DNA of 64,000 bases from Mesorhizobium sp. J428 (GCF_024699925.1 NZ_JAJOMX010000001.1:1054001-1118000), one strand, 5' to 3'. Positions 26,323-35,599 are shown, counted from the stretch's first letter. Notes: generated by a model from the letters alone, not told the origin. Program-made: numbers and translations.

Positions 26323-27310
26323 TTACTCGAAGAAGTTGGGCAGCGTTTTCTTGCCGCTTGCGAGATCGGCGATCAGCGCATCGACCTGGCTCTTCAGATC
26401 GGCCGGCAGGCTTTCGCCGACCTCGCGGACTTCGGTCATGACGAGACCCTTGTTGGCGATGCCGGACACGAAGAACTTCTTGCCGAATGTGCCTGCCTTG
26501 ATGTCGTCGATATAGGCCCTGTAGGTCGGGTACATGTCGAGCACGACGGATGCGATGTTGACCTTCTCAGCGAAGCCGCCGGCCTCGCCCGTCACGCCGA
26601 TCGTCAGCGCGCCTTCCTGGCCGGCCGCGGCGGCGACGCCGTTGCCGATGCCGTCTCCGGAGGTCCAAATGACGCCGGCACCCTGCGCGATCATGCCCCG
26701 GGTCACTTCGGCGGCCTTCTGGGCATCGTCGAAGGAGCCGGTATAGGTTTCAATGAACGTGGCCGACGCGTTGCCTTCCTTCAAGCCGGCTTTGAAGCCG
26801 TTGTGGGAAGCCTTGACGAAGGGAAGATCCGGGCCACCGACCACGCCGAACGTGGTGACGCCGGCAAGCTTGCCCGCGATGAAGCCGCCGAGATAGCCCT
26901 GCTGCCCGAAGTCGTAGGTCCAGCCATCCACATTGGCGATCAGGCGGTCGGCGAGATCCGGCCCGCCAGACGCGGCGAAATGCACCTTGGGAAAATCGGG
27001 CGCAATCTTCAGGATCGGATCGGAGAGCTCGATGCCGTGACCGATGACGAGGTCATAGCCCTGCGACGTGCTGGCGGATAACAGGCTCGGACTTCGACGG
27101 ATCGGCCATCGCCTCGCGGATCTCGAACGTGATGACGCCATCCTTGGCGAGCTTCTCGGCAGCCTCGCGGGCGACCTGGTTGAACGAGCCGTCATTGGCA
27201 TGGCCGGGCACAAGGAGAGCGACCTTGAGGGGATCGGCAAATGCGACGCCGGCGGAAAGGCTGGCGAACGCGACGGTGGCGGCAAGACTGATCTGACGCA
27301 GTGTTTTCAT
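26323..27310 (-). pseudogene. BMP-family substrate-binding protein with frameshift
   Basis: The ATG at 27310 opens a signal peptide (MKTLRQISLAATVAFASLSA, cleaved near AFADP) and a BmpA/PnrA-type mature part (LKVALLVPGHANDGSFNQ). The frame stops near 27058; the rest (SQGYDLVIGHGIELSDP onward, ending KKTLPNFFE) is in another frame from about 27080 to 26323. One extra base or two missing bases in the CAGCACGTCGCAGG area explain the break. The joined protein of ~328 residues has normal length. It would bind a purine nucleoside or base in the periplasm for the ATPase and permeases downstream. Start and upstream stop overlap (ATGA). Confidence 0.85.
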
Positions 27311-27903
27311 GGGGCCGGCTCCTTTGGAGACTTGGTTGCATTGTCGGTTGCGAATGTGAGCGTCACCGGATCGAGGCTGGGGCCATCGAAGCGGTTGCTG
27401 AACCTGTTCTTCTGGGCGATCGCCGCCCCTGTCGTGACCTCGAAACATGGGTCGAGGATCGGCCGCGAAATCCCGAGCATTTCGGCAGGCACGCACAGGA
27501 CCGAGAAGTGGCCGTAGGGCTCCGCTTTGATGGAAGCGTGCAGTGTTCCGGCACGGCTTCTCGAGATCAGAGCGGCCGTGGAAAGCAGGCCGGCGGGCGT
27601 CGGCGGGCTGTTGCAGGTCATCCCGTTGGGGCAGACGACGTGCCGCATCGCTCCGCCGGCATCGATGGCGACCGCCTCGCGTGAACGCTCCGCCCAGGCT
27701 GGCGCGCCGCCGAGGATGGACACCACATCGCCATCGCGGCTGATGTCGATCGCCGCCACGTAGGTCGGCTCCACCTTGGAGCCGGAGAGCGTGAAGCGTT
27801 CCGGAAGGTTCATTGCCCATTGCGACAGATCGGTGTCGGCCGCTCCGGCGGGCGCACCGGCGAATGCGAGAAGGCCGATTGCAAGTGCGAAGCGCCTCAC
27901 CAT
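27307..27903 (-). CDS. Uncharacterised exported protein in the purine operon
   Basis: A 198-residue protein I do not recognise. It begins with MVRR and a hydrophobic stretch ending AGAPAGAAD, a standard Sec signal peptide, so the product is periplasmic. The mature part has four cysteines in two groups (CPNGMTC and, later, LCVPAEM...DPCFEV), which suggests two disulphides, and several short beta-like segments. The ATG overlaps the last bases of the adenosine deaminase gene and the stop overlaps the binding protein start, so it is firmly part of the operon. A role as an extra periplasmic binding or assembly factor is only a guess. Confidence 0.75.
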   Translation of the reverse strand: MVRRFALAIGLLAFAGAPAGAADTDLSQWAMNLPERFTLSGSKVEPTYVAAIDISRDGDVVSILGGAPAWAERSREAVAIDAGGAMRHVVCPNGMTCNSPPTPAGLLSTAALISRSRAGTLHASIKAEPYGHFSVLCVPAEMLGISRPILDPCFEVTTGAAIAQKNRFSNRFDGPSLDPVTLTFATDNATKSPKEPAP

Positions 27904-28880
27904 GTCGCGAGAGCCTCGAGCAGAGAGGCTTTCAGCCCGTCGGGAGCGAAGGAGGCGCGGATGGAGGTTTCCGCAACCGCCGTGCACGTCTCCTTGCCCC
28001 AGGCGAAGGTGTCGGCCGTGCGGGCATATTCCGCGGCGAGATCGGTGCGCAGCAAAGCGGGATCGTCGGTGTTGACGGACACCGGCACGCCAGCGCGCCG
28101 CAGAAGGTCGATCGGATGCTCGCCCAGCGTCTTGTAAAGGCCGAGCACGAGGTTGGAACTCGGGCAGATGCCGAGTGCGATCTGACGATCTGCCAGGATG
28201 TCGACAAGCTCGGAATCCTCGATCGCGCGCACGCCATGGTCGATGCGGTCCGCGCCGAGCAGGAAGATCGCGTCGCGAACCCCTTCCGGCCCGCTGGATT
28301 CGCCGGCATGGGCGGTGCGCTTGAGACCGCCGCGCCCGGCGAGCTGAAACGCCTCCGCGAATTTCTCGCCCGTGCGGCCGGACGCAGCCTCGTTGCCGTC
28401 GACGGAAAGCGCGACAACCCGCGGATGCTTCAGGCGAAGCAGTTCCTCGACCAGTTCCACCGCTTCGGCGGACGACTGCTGCCGCAGAAGCGATACACAC
28501 AGACCGGCCGGCGTCAGCCCATCCGCTTCTGCGGCGCGAAACCCCTCGTCGAGCCCCTCCACCAGTCCTGACAGATCGCCCCGCCAGCTCGACCAGTGTG
28601 TGGGATTGACGATGACATCGGCGTAACCGACGCCGGAATCCGCCATCCGCCGCGAAAAAGCATAGGCCGACTTGGCGAGCTGATCCTTGGTGCGCGACAG
28701 GCCGCAGATGAAATCGAGGAATTCGAGAAAGTCCGCCAGACCTTGGAACTCCAGCAACCGGTCTTCCGGGCGGGGCAGCGGCGTGCCGTTTTCACGCGCG
28801 AGTTCCACGATCGTCTCGGTGGAGAAGCAGCCCTCGAGATGGATATGGATTTCTGCCTTCGGCAGCGATTTAAAATCCAT
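27897..28880 (-). CDS. add: Adenosine deaminase
   Basis: A ~327-residue adenosine/adenine deaminase family amidohydrolase: PKAEIHIHLEG with the metal His pair, HAGES, RIDHG and SVNTDDP with the catalytic His and two Asp. Start ATG at 28880; a GTG two codons upstream (28886) is an alternative. It converts adenosine to inosine, and some family members act on adenine or other aminopurines. It is the first gene of the minus-strand purine operon; the 106-bp gap to the LysR gene upstream should hold the promoter. The last seven bases overlap the next gene. Confidence 0.9.
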   Translation of the reverse strand: MDFKSLPKAEIHIHLEGCFSTETIVELARENGTPLPRPEDRLLEFQGLADFLEFLDFICGLSRTKDQLAKSAYAFSRRMADSGVGYADVIVNPTHWSSWRGDLSGLVEGLDEGFRAAEADGLTPAGLCVSLLRQQSSAEAVELVEELLRLKHPRVVALSVDGNEAASGRTGEKFAEAFQLAGRGGLKRTAHAGESSGPEGVRDAIFLLGADRIDHGVRAIEDSELVDILADRQIALGICPSSNLVLGLYKTLGEHPIDLLRRAGVPVSVNTDDPALLRTDLAAEYARTADTFAWGKETCTAVAETSIRASFAPDGLKASLLEALATW

Positions 28881-28992
28881 CGACACGCGCGCTGAAGCCC
28901 TGGTTCTTCCTTGGTTCTACACAGGAGCTTCCAGCTTTTTCGCAGGTGCACAAGAGCAATTTCACGTTTCAAGCGTGCGATAGAACGCAACG

Positions 28993-29995
28993 CTAGCTGA
29001 CATAGTCCGTCATCGAATGCGTCGACGCTATGTCGGTTAGGGCGGCGCGCAAAAGCGCGATGGCGGCCTGCGTGGCCGGTGACGGACGGCGATTCGACGG
29101 CACCGCGATGACCAGTTCCTCTTTCTCGAGCTTGCTGTCCTCGATCTTGAGAAAGACGAGGCCGCCCTGCGCGAGTTCGGTGTGCACATCAAAGATCGAC
29201 AGGATCGCCATCATCTCGGAGCTGAAGAGCATCGATTTCATCATCGCAATCGAGTTGGATTTGAGGGGCGACAGGACCTCGATATGCGCCTCGCGGAAGG
29301 CGCTCTCGATGAATTCGTGGATGCGCACCGAACTGTCCGGAAGCACGAAGCCGTAACGCAGGCAATTAGCCAGCCGCAGGTTGCGTGAACCGGCCAGCGG
29401 ATGGTTCGTCGCCATCACCAGACCGGGACGCAATTTGAGCCGGAAAACGATGTCGGCGGCGAAGCGCGCCGGAGGATTGAACACCAGCGCCAGATCAAGC
29501 TCCTTGGCGACGAGTTTGCGTATGAGCTCTTCGGTCGAGGCGAACTGGGTCGATACCTCCAGCCCGGAATGGGTATTGCCATAGGGACCTGATGACATCC
29601 GGCAGCACGGCGGTGCTGAAGCACTCGGTGGCCCCGATCGACACCGCCCCGCGCCTCTGTCCGGTGAGCTCGCGCAATTGCCCCTCGGCGAGCGTCTGCT
29701 CGCGCCGCCACCGCCTGATGTCGGCCAGCAGCCGCTCTCCGACAGGGGTCGGACGCACTCCTCGGGGAAGGCGCTCGAGCAAGGGCAGGCCGATCTCGGC
29801 TTCCATGTTGAGGATCTGCCTGTTGATCGCCGAGGCGGACATGTTGAGGGCTTCCGCCGCTCGGCGGAACGAACCCGCTCGCGCCACGGCGTCCAGCAGG
29901 ATCGCGGAGGAAGACAGCAGTTGCATGTTCCCGACACCTACGGAGCGTTGCATCTTCTCGAACGGTAGCGCCGCGAATTGTCGCTTGTCATTCAT
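28993..29995 (-). pseudogene. LysR family regulator with frameshift
   Basis: The ATG at 29995 opens an N-terminal winged helix (LDAVARAGSFRRAAEALNMSASAINRQI) of LysR type. After ~139 residues the frame changes near 29576-29580: TACCCATT reads correctly as TACCATT, giving QYHSGLEVSTQFAS, so one extra C in a CCC run. The co-inducer domain then continues to 28993. The joined protein of ~333 residues has normal length. The gene lies upstream of and parallel to the purine operon and 47 bp divergent from a CDA-family deaminase; a regulator of purine or nucleobase use is likely. An inverted repeat in the divergent gap is a candidate binding site. Confidence 0.82.
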
Positions 29996-30004
29996 TTTCC
30001 GATT

Positions 30005-30020
30005 TCGCACCCTGCTGCGA
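30005..30020. promoter_or_regulatory. Putative LysR operator
   Basis: TCGCA-CCCTGC-TGCGA is a 5-bp inverted repeat with a 6-base spacer, the size of a LysR box, in the 47-bp gap between the divergent LysR and deaminase genes. Binding is inferred from position only. Confidence 0.35.
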
Positions 30021-30042
30021 TGCACATAAGGGTACGCAATCG

Positions 30043-30543
30043 ATGAAGGACGACCGCAAGCTCCCCGAGCACGAGTATTTTCTGCGCAAGACGTTTGAGG
30101 TGGCAGAGCGCGCGCAGATGGCAGGCAACCACCCGTTCGGCGCCATTCTGGTGGCACCAGATGGCGAGGTGCTGATGGAGCAGGAGAACGCCTTCCAGCC
30201 GCTGCAGGACATGACCGGCCACGCCGAACGCGCACTGATGACGCGCGCATCACAGACCTACCGCCCGCAGTTCCTCGCAGAATGCACGATGTACACCTCC
30301 GCCGAACCCTGCGCCATGTGCTCCGGGGCCGTGTATTGGGCTGGTGTCGGAAGGGTCGTCTACGGCCTGGACGAAAGCCGGCTCAAGCAGATCACCGGCA
30401 ATCACGACGAGAACCCGACGCTCGACCTTCCCTGCCGAACGGTATTCGAGGCCGGCCAGCGCGACATCGAGGTCATCGGCCCGCTGCTCGCCGACGAAGC
30501 TGCCAAACAGCACGAGACGTTCTGGCAGAAAAGCACAGGCTGA
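30043..30543 (+). CDS. CDA-superfamily nucleobase/nucleoside deaminase (GuaD/TadA-like)
   Basis: A 166-residue zinc deaminase: HPFGAILV, GHAERALM with the zinc His and catalytic Glu, and EPCAMCSGAVYWAGVGRVVYGL with the two zinc Cys. The family includes guanine deaminase, cytosine deaminase and TadA. The chain is longer than TadA at the C-terminus and resembles the guanine-deaminase-like side (the final LLADEAAKQHETFW helix). A free nucleobase deaminase fits the divergent LysR gene and the neighbouring adenosine and adenine deaminases. The exact base cannot be told. Confidence 0.83.
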   Translation: MKDDRKLPEHEYFLRKTFEVAERAQMAGNHPFGAILVAPDGEVLMEQENAFQPLQDMTGHAERALMTRASQTYRPQFLAECTMYTSAEPCAMCSGAVYWAGVGRVVYGLDESRLKQITGNHDENPTLDLPCRTVFEAGQRDIEVIGPLLADEAAKQHETFWQKSTG

Positions 30544-31024
30544 GCCACGAGGCCGGGCCTGTCACAGCGTGCCGCCGCGTTGGCGAACTCCTTATTGAGC
30601 CACTCGCCTCTCGACATTGTCGGCACCCTTGTCGCCGAACCGACTCGCCGTCCATGATCCCGGTCGGGATTCGGAATCCCCCAGCCCTCGATTGCGGCCC
30701 GAGGGCTCGTTCTTCCACACTCTGGTACGCCCGTCGGCACCTTAAACTCTTCATGAAAGCGGACCGTCAGTTCTGGGTCGCCCATCCAGAATGACCACGC
30801 TGGAGCCTGCGGATCCGGGTTTTCCAAGCTGATTCTGAGACTCTGCCATCTCGACAGTGTGCGGCTCCTTGAGCAGGCACGGTCTGCCTGATCTGCGTTT
30901 GACGGATCGTGCGATGCCGACGGGGCTTGACATCGACCCGTGTTGTATACTGTATGCTAGTGGGGCGTTGGAGGAGACCGGTTTAGCCGGCGACGCTGAA
31001 AAGTTCAGTTCGGGAGGAAATTTG
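30544..31024. other. Intergenic region upstream of the tripartite transporter operon
   Basis: About 480 bases without a credible gene. A 141-codon minus-strand frame (30402-30827) overlaps the 3' end of the deaminase gene and has no ribosome binding site or recognisable family. The last ~100 bases carry promoter-like sequence (see 30927-30958) and GGGAGG at 31014-31019 as ribosome binding site. The rest shows no clear repeat. Confidence 0.4.
30927..30958 (+). promoter_or_regulatory. Candidate promoter/GntR operator of the tripartite transporter operon
   Basis: A perfect TTGACA (30927-30932) is followed by TTGTATACTGTATGCT (30943-30958). The TTGTATAC half recalls the TTGTATACAA-type sites of FadR/VanR-type GntR proteins, and a GntR-FCD gene is the fourth gene of this operon. 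No -10 with standard 17-bp spacing is clear. The mapping of promoter and operator is tentative. Confidence 0.35.
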
Positions 31025-32005
31025 ATGACCATCGTCACACGTCGAGCCACGCTTGCATTTCTCGCTGTTGGCATCCTTGCCGCGCCGTCGAGCTCTCTGG
31101 CTCAGGACTATCCCGGCAAGCCAATAACCATGATCGTTCCGTGGGGTGCCGGGGGTGGTACCGACGCCACGGCCCGGCTCATATCAACCCTGTTGGAAAA
31201 GGAACTTGGCGTCCCGGTTCCAGTCGAGAACAGGACCGGGGGCTCTGGTGTCGTCGGCCATTCCGCCATCGCCCACGCCAAGCCGGACGGATACACCATC
31301 GGGGTCGCCACGCTTGAGATCGGCGGCATGCATCATCAGGGCCTGACCGAAATCGACTACAAGGCATTTACGCCGATCGGTCTCTACAATTCGGATCCAG
31401 CCGCCATATTCGTCAGGTCCGATGGACCCTATGCCGACGCCACCTCGCTGATAGAAGCCATCAAGGCTAGCGCCAATCGTGAACTTAAGGCGTCCGGCTC
31501 CGCGCAAGGCGGCGTCAACCACTTGGCCGTGGCAGGCATGCTCGATGCTCTTGGCATTCCGGTTGAGCGCGTCGCCTGGGTTCCTTCAGAAGGCGCCGCG
31601 CCCGGTCTCCAGGATCTCGCCGCCGGCGGCGTCAACTTCGCCACGGCGTCGCTGCCCGAAGGACGGGCGCTGATGGATGCGGGTCGCATAAAGCCGATCG
31701 CCGTCTTCTCCACGAAGCGGAGCGAAGACATGCCGGACCTGCCGACGTTCAACGAAGCTACTGGCGCCAGCTTCTCGCTCGGCTCGTGGCGCGGCATTGT
31801 CGCCCCCGTCGGTGTTGATGCAGCGATCGCGGAAAGGCTCCGCACTGCCATCGGCAAGGTGGTGCAGGCTCCGGAATACCCAGAGTTCATGAAAGCGCGG
31901 GGGTATGCAATGCAGTGGACCCCGGGACAAGAATTCGAAACGTTCATGGCCGATTCCGACGCGAAGATGGGAACCGCGCTCAAGGCGGTCGGTCTCGCGA
32001 AGTAG
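31025..32005 (+). CDS. Tripartite tricarboxylate transporter substrate-binding protein (TctC/Bug)
   Basis: A 326-residue periplasmic binding protein. The ATG at 31025 has GGGAGG at ideal distance and opens a signal peptide ending SSLAQDYP. The Bug-family core follows: YPGKPITMIVPWGAGGGTDATARLI, then DGYTIGVAT and WRGIVAPVGVDAAIAERL. It binds a carboxylate, probably a di- or tricarboxylate or aromatic acid, and hands it to the TctA/TctB membrane proteins encoded next. Confidence 0.9.
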   Translation: MTIVTRRATLAFLAVGILAAPSSSLAQDYPGKPITMIVPWGAGGGTDATARLISTLLEKELGVPVPVENRTGGSGVVGHSAIAHAKPDGYTIGVATLEIGGMHHQGLTEIDYKAFTPIGLYNSDPAAIFVRSDGPYADATSLIEAIKASANRELKASGSAQGGVNHLAVAGMLDALGIPVERVAWVPSEGAAPGLQDLAAGGVNFATASLPEGRALMDAGRIKPIAVFSTKRSEDMPDLPTFNEATGASFSLGSWRGIVAPVGVDAAIAERLRTAIGKVVQAPEYPEFMKARGYAMQWTPGQEFETFMADSDAKMGTALKAVGLAK

Positions 32006-32052
32006 CCGGGAGAAGGACTGTCGCCGGCGCCTTCCCTCGGCGGAGGATCATC

Positions 32053-32511
32053 ATGCGTATCCATGACGGCCTGATCGGCCTTTTCTTCATCATGCTCGGC
32101 ATCTACGTGGTCTGGGAGGCGGCAAGCTTCCCGGCCATGCCGGGACAAGCGATTGGCCCGGGCACGTTCCCAACCATTTTCGGTGGCCTGTTCGTCGCAG
32201 GAGGCCTGATCGTCGGCCGTGCGGGACTGGCCGCCGGTCTCGGGCGCCTGGTCGTTCTCGACGAAGGCTGGCGCCGTCCGGAACGCGCCGCCGCTGCCGC
32301 GGTGGCGGTAATCGGAACATTGATACTGGCATTCTTCTTCACCGAGATCGGCTTTCTGCTTGGTGGCAGCCTGCTGTTGACTGCGATCTTTTGGCTGACC
32401 GGCCATCGATCCCCACTCTGGATCGTAGTGTCGATCGGCTTTGTAAGCTTGGTCTACCTCGCCATGTCCAAGCTGCTGCTTGTGCCGCTCCCTGCCGGTC
32501 CGTTGTCCTAA
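32053..32511 (+). CDS. Tripartite tricarboxylate transporter small membrane protein (TctB)
   Basis: A 152-residue protein with four hydrophobic segments and the GPGTFPTIFGGL motif of TctB. The ATG at 32053 follows GGAGG; the longer open frame upstream lies in the previous gene's 3' part. It is the small membrane partner of the TctA protein encoded 10 bases downstream. Confidence 0.88.
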   Translation: MRIHDGLIGLFFIMLGIYVVWEAASFPAMPGQAIGPGTFPTIFGGLFVAGGLIVGRAGLAAGLGRLVVLDEGWRRPERAAAAAVAVIGTLILAFFFTEIGFLLGGSLLLTAIFWLTGHRSPLWIVVSIGFVSLVYLAMSKLLLVPLPAGPLS

Positions 32512-32521
32512 GGAGACACCG

Positions 32522-34021
32522 ATGGACAATCTGATCGCCGCCCTGCCGCTCGTGTTCGATCCATTCAACCTGTCGGTCATGATGGCCTGCGCCCTCTTCG
32601 GGCTATTCATCGGCGCTGTTCCTGGCCTGTCGGCGACAATGGCGACTGCGATGCTGGTGCCGATTACATTCTACATGGATCCGGTGCCTGCGATCGGCGC
32701 GATCGTCACCATGTCGGCCATGGCCATTTTCGCGTCAGACATACCAACGGCGTTGATTCGAATTCCCGGAACGGCCGCCTCCGCCGCCTATGTGGACGAC
32801 CTCTACAAACTGTCGCAAAAGGGACAGTCGGGTCTTGGCTTGGGCCTGTGCGTCATCACTTCCGCGATCGGAGGCGTATTTGGCACTCTGGTCCTGATGG
32901 TGGCCGCACCACAACTTGCCGAGGTGTCTCTCAACTTCACGTCATTCGAATATTTCTGGCTCGCGCTTCTGGGCCTCAGTGCCGCGATCATGCTCGGAAC
33001 GGGCTCTATCGTGAAAAGCGTCATGGCGCTTTGCCTGGGCCTTCTCGTCTCCTCGGTCGGACTGGACACGAGTTCGGGCTATCCACGATTCACCTACGGG
33101 CAGGAGAGCCTGCTCGGCGGTGTATCCTTCATTCCGGCACTGATCGGCTTCTTCGCGGTTCCGGAAATCCTGCGCGCCATCGTGCATCGCGAGAAGCTGG
33201 AGCAGGCGAAGTCCATATCGAGGGTATCGGAGCTCTTCGAAGGGTTGGGTGCGACGCTCTGGAAGTTCCGCACCAATCTAGCGCGGGGCTCGATCATTGG
33301 CACCGTCATCGGCATCTTACCAGGCGCCGGATCCGACATTGCAGCATGGATTAGCTATGCGGTGTCGAAGAAGTTCTCACGGCATCCCGAGAAGTTTGGC
33401 AGCGGATACGAAGAAGGCCTGGTGGACGCGGGAGCTGCCAACAATTCGGCACTGAGCGGCGCCTACGTGCCCGCGATGGTCTTCGGCATTCCCGGCGATT
33501 CGATTACGGCCATCGTTATCGGGGTCCTATATGTGAAGGGCCTCAATCCAGGTCCGATGGTCTTCATCAACAACCCGGTCGAGGTCAACGCCATCTTCTT
33601 GGTCTTCATGTTGGCCAATCTCTTGATGGTCCCGCTCGGCATACTCGCCATCCTGCTGGCCACCCCGGTCCTCCGGGTTCCCAAAAGTGCACTTGCGCCG
33701 CTGATTCTCGGCTTCGCCATCGTCGGATCGTTCGCAATCGATCTGTCCATATCCTCGATCATCATCATGATCACAGTGGGCTGCTTCGCCTATCTCATGG
33801 AGGAAAACGGTATCCCGGTGGCTCCAGCGGTTTTGGGTCTGGTGATGGGCACGCTGGTAGAGCGCAACCTGATTACCTCCCTGATCAAGGGGGACAATAA
33901 CCCGCTTGTCTTCTTCGAGCGGCCGATTGCCGCCGTACTGGGCATCGTGACATTGAGCCTGTGGTTCGCCCCATTGCTGATCAAACTCTATCGGTCGCGC
34001 TGGCAGGAGGTGGCATCGTGA
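32522..34021 (+). CDS. Tripartite tricarboxylate transporter large permease (TctA)
   Basis: A 499-residue membrane protein with about twelve hydrophobic segments. The TctA repeats with the PGLSATMATAMLVPITF and ILPGAGSDIAAWISYAVSKK motifs are both present, and the frame is intact throughout. The ATG at 32522 follows AAGGAGACACC. Together with the two genes before it, it forms a complete proton- or sodium-driven carboxylate uptake system. Its last four bases overlap the GTG of the GntR gene. Confidence 0.9.
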   Translation: MDNLIAALPLVFDPFNLSVMMACALFGLFIGAVPGLSATMATAMLVPITFYMDPVPAIGAIVTMSAMAIFASDIPTALIRIPGTAASAAYVDDLYKLSQKGQSGLGLGLCVITSAIGGVFGTLVLMVAAPQLAEVSLNFTSFEYFWLALLGLSAAIMLGTGSIVKSVMALCLGLLVSSVGLDTSSGYPRFTYGQESLLGGVSFIPALIGFFAVPEILRAIVHREKLEQAKSISRVSELFEGLGATLWKFRTNLARGSIIGTVIGILPGAGSDIAAWISYAVSKKFSRHPEKFGSGYEEGLVDAGAANNSALSGAYVPAMVFGIPGDSITAIVIGVLYVKGLNPGPMVFINNPVEVNAIFLVFMLANLLMVPLGILAILLATPVLRVPKSALAPLILGFAIVGSFAIDLSISSIIIMITVGCFAYLMEENGIPVAPAVLGLVMGTLVERNLITSLIKGDNNPLVFFERPIAAVLGIVTLSLWFAPLLIKLYRSRWQEVAS

Positions 34022-34710
34022 AGTCGATGAAAATCGATCTACCGAAATCGCTCGCTCAGATGGTTGCGACGCGCCTGCGAAAGGCGATCATCGACGGCGA
34101 GATCGGTCTCGGCGAGAACATCGCCGAGGAGAAGCTCGCCGAGAGCTTCGGCGTCAGCCGCACACCGGTTCGCGACGCGTTGATTCAACTCGAGCAGCAG
34201 GGGCTCGTGACGATCCGGCCGAAGCGGGGCAGCTTCGTATTCATGCCGACCGCAGAGGACGTCGCCATGATCTGCGAATATCGCAAGATGATCGAGGTAA
34301 AGGCGATGCAGCTTGCAGTCGCACACGATAAGGAGACACTGCTGACGCGACTAAGGCATGTCGTGAATGACATGGATCGCGCGATGCGCGACAATGACTC
34401 TGTCGGCTACGGGCAACTCGATACCGATTTCCACCAGGCATTCGTGGATTGCGCCCGCAACCGATACGTCACCGACGCCTACGCGCTGGTCTCGGGCCAG
34501 GTTGCAGCGCTGCGAACACATTTGACCCGGCCAATCGAGCGGCTGCGCGAACTATCGTTCGACGAACACAAGATGTTCGTCGACTACGTCCGCGCCGAAG
34601 ACTTTTCGGCCTTCCAGTCCTTGATGGATGTGCATGTCGACCGAACGGGAGAGGTCTACATGACGGCTCTCAGCGACAGCGCGGACGAACGCATCGAACT
34701 CCACGGCTGA
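34018..34710 (+). CDS. GntR family regulator, FCD domain
   Basis: A 230-residue FadR-type regulator: N-terminal winged helix (LAESFGVSRTPVRDALIQLEQQGLV) and an all-helical FCD effector domain with FHQAFVDCA and a late DEHKMFVDYV, holding the usual metal-binding Asp/His set. The GTG overlaps the TctA stop, so the regulator is made from the transport operon it probably controls. FCD proteins usually bind a carboxylic acid and release DNA. A possible operator lies upstream of the operon near 30943. Confidence 0.87.
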   Translation: MKSMKIDLPKSLAQMVATRLRKAIIDGEIGLGENIAEEKLAESFGVSRTPVRDALIQLEQQGLVTIRPKRGSFVFMPTAEDVAMICEYRKMIEVKAMQLAVAHDKETLLTRLRHVVNDMDRAMRDNDSVGYGQLDTDFHQAFVDCARNRYVTDAYALVSGQVAALRTHLTRPIERLRELSFDEHKMFVDYVRAEDFSAFQSLMDVHVDRTGEVYMTALSDSADERIELHG

Positions 34711-34735
34711 CCGCCTCACATTCCAGGACGCCCGT

Positions 34736-35599
34736 ATGACACCAGCAGCCAGACTGAAAGAACGCCTCAGCAACCCGGGGATCATCCTTGCGCCTGGCGC
34801 TTCGGACTCGATCACTGCGCGCTTGGTGGAGCGCGCCGGGTTCGAGGCGATCTACATGACAGGATTCGGGGCGACCGCAACTCGGCTCGGTATGCCGGAC
34901 ATCGGCCTGCTGACGCAGACCGAGATGACGGAGCACGCCCGCAACATGGTCCGTGCAACCACCGTTCCGGTGATCGCGGATGCGGATACTGGCTACGGCG
35001 GCCCATCCAACATTCACCGCACCGTTCGCGAATATATCCAAGCGGGGGTGGCCGCGATCCATCTTGAGGACCAGGTTGCGCCCAAGCGCTGCGGACAGAT
35101 GGCCGGAATACGGCTGATGGATGCAGGCGACAATGTGCTGCGCCTCAAGGCTGCGCTGGAAGCACGCGGCAGCGACGAATTGCTGGTGATCGGCCGCACG
35201 GATGCCATGCCGGCAAGCGGGCCGGAGGAGGCGATACGGCGCGCGCATCTCTATCAGGATGCAGGCGTTGACCTCGTGTTCGTGGACGGTGTCAAAAAGA
35301 TCGCCGAGGTTGAAGCGGTGGCTCGTGCTGTCCAAGGCCCCAAGATCATCTCGATTGTTGATGGCAACGAGACGACCAAACTGACGGCACGCGATCTCGA
35401 AGAGCTCGGCTTCTCGGTGGCATTCTACGCGGTTACGGCACTGTTTGCCGCGACCCGTGCGACGGCCGACGCCCTCGCCGAGCTGAAGCACACCGGAACC
35501 CCCGCCGGCACAACGCCCCGGCACAGCTATGCCGAATTCAGCGACATCGTCGGACTCGACCAGCACCAATCGCTCGACACTAGGTTTGGGGGACGGTGA
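34736..35599 (+). CDS. Isocitrate lyase/PEP mutase family lyase (PrpB/dimethylmalate lyase-like)
   Basis: A 287-residue PEP-mutase superfamily protein: APGASDSITARLVERAGFEAIYMTG at the start, ADADTGYGG for the metal, HLEDQ followed by KRCGQMAG as the active-site loop, and GRTDA. The loop keeps the lyase Cys but has Gln where 2-methylisocitrate lyase has His (KRCGH). 2,3-dimethylmalate lyase or oxaloacetate/oxalo-acid hydrolase activities are therefore more likely than methylisocitrate cleavage. It lies 25 bp after the GntR gene and overlaps the next oxidase gene. It probably cleaves a branched 2-hydroxy-dicarboxylate imported by the upstream transporter. Confidence 0.85.
   Translation: MTPAARLKERLSNPGIILAPGASDSITARLVERAGFEAIYMTGFGATATRLGMPDIGLLTQTEMTEHARNMVRATTVPVIADADTGYGGPSNIHRTVREYIQAGVAAIHLEDQVAPKRCGQMAGIRLMDAGDNVLRLKAALEARGSDELLVIGRTDAMPASGPEEAIRRAHLYQDAGVDLVFVDGVKKIAEVEAVARAVQGPKIISIVDGNETTKLTARDLEELGFSVAFYAVTALFAATRATADALAELKHTGTPAGTTPRHSYAEFSDIVGLDQHQSLDTRFGGR

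Noticed and set aside
27307..28500. 397-codon frame running through adenosine deaminase and the unknown exported protein
   Set aside because: Only the part from ATG 27903 has a signal peptide and ordinary composition; the rest is antisense-like shadow within the adenosine deaminase gene in another frame.
30402..30827. 141-codon minus-strand frame after the CDA deaminase
   Set aside because: Overlaps the deaminase 3' end, has no ribosome binding site, and I could not place it in any transposase or other family.
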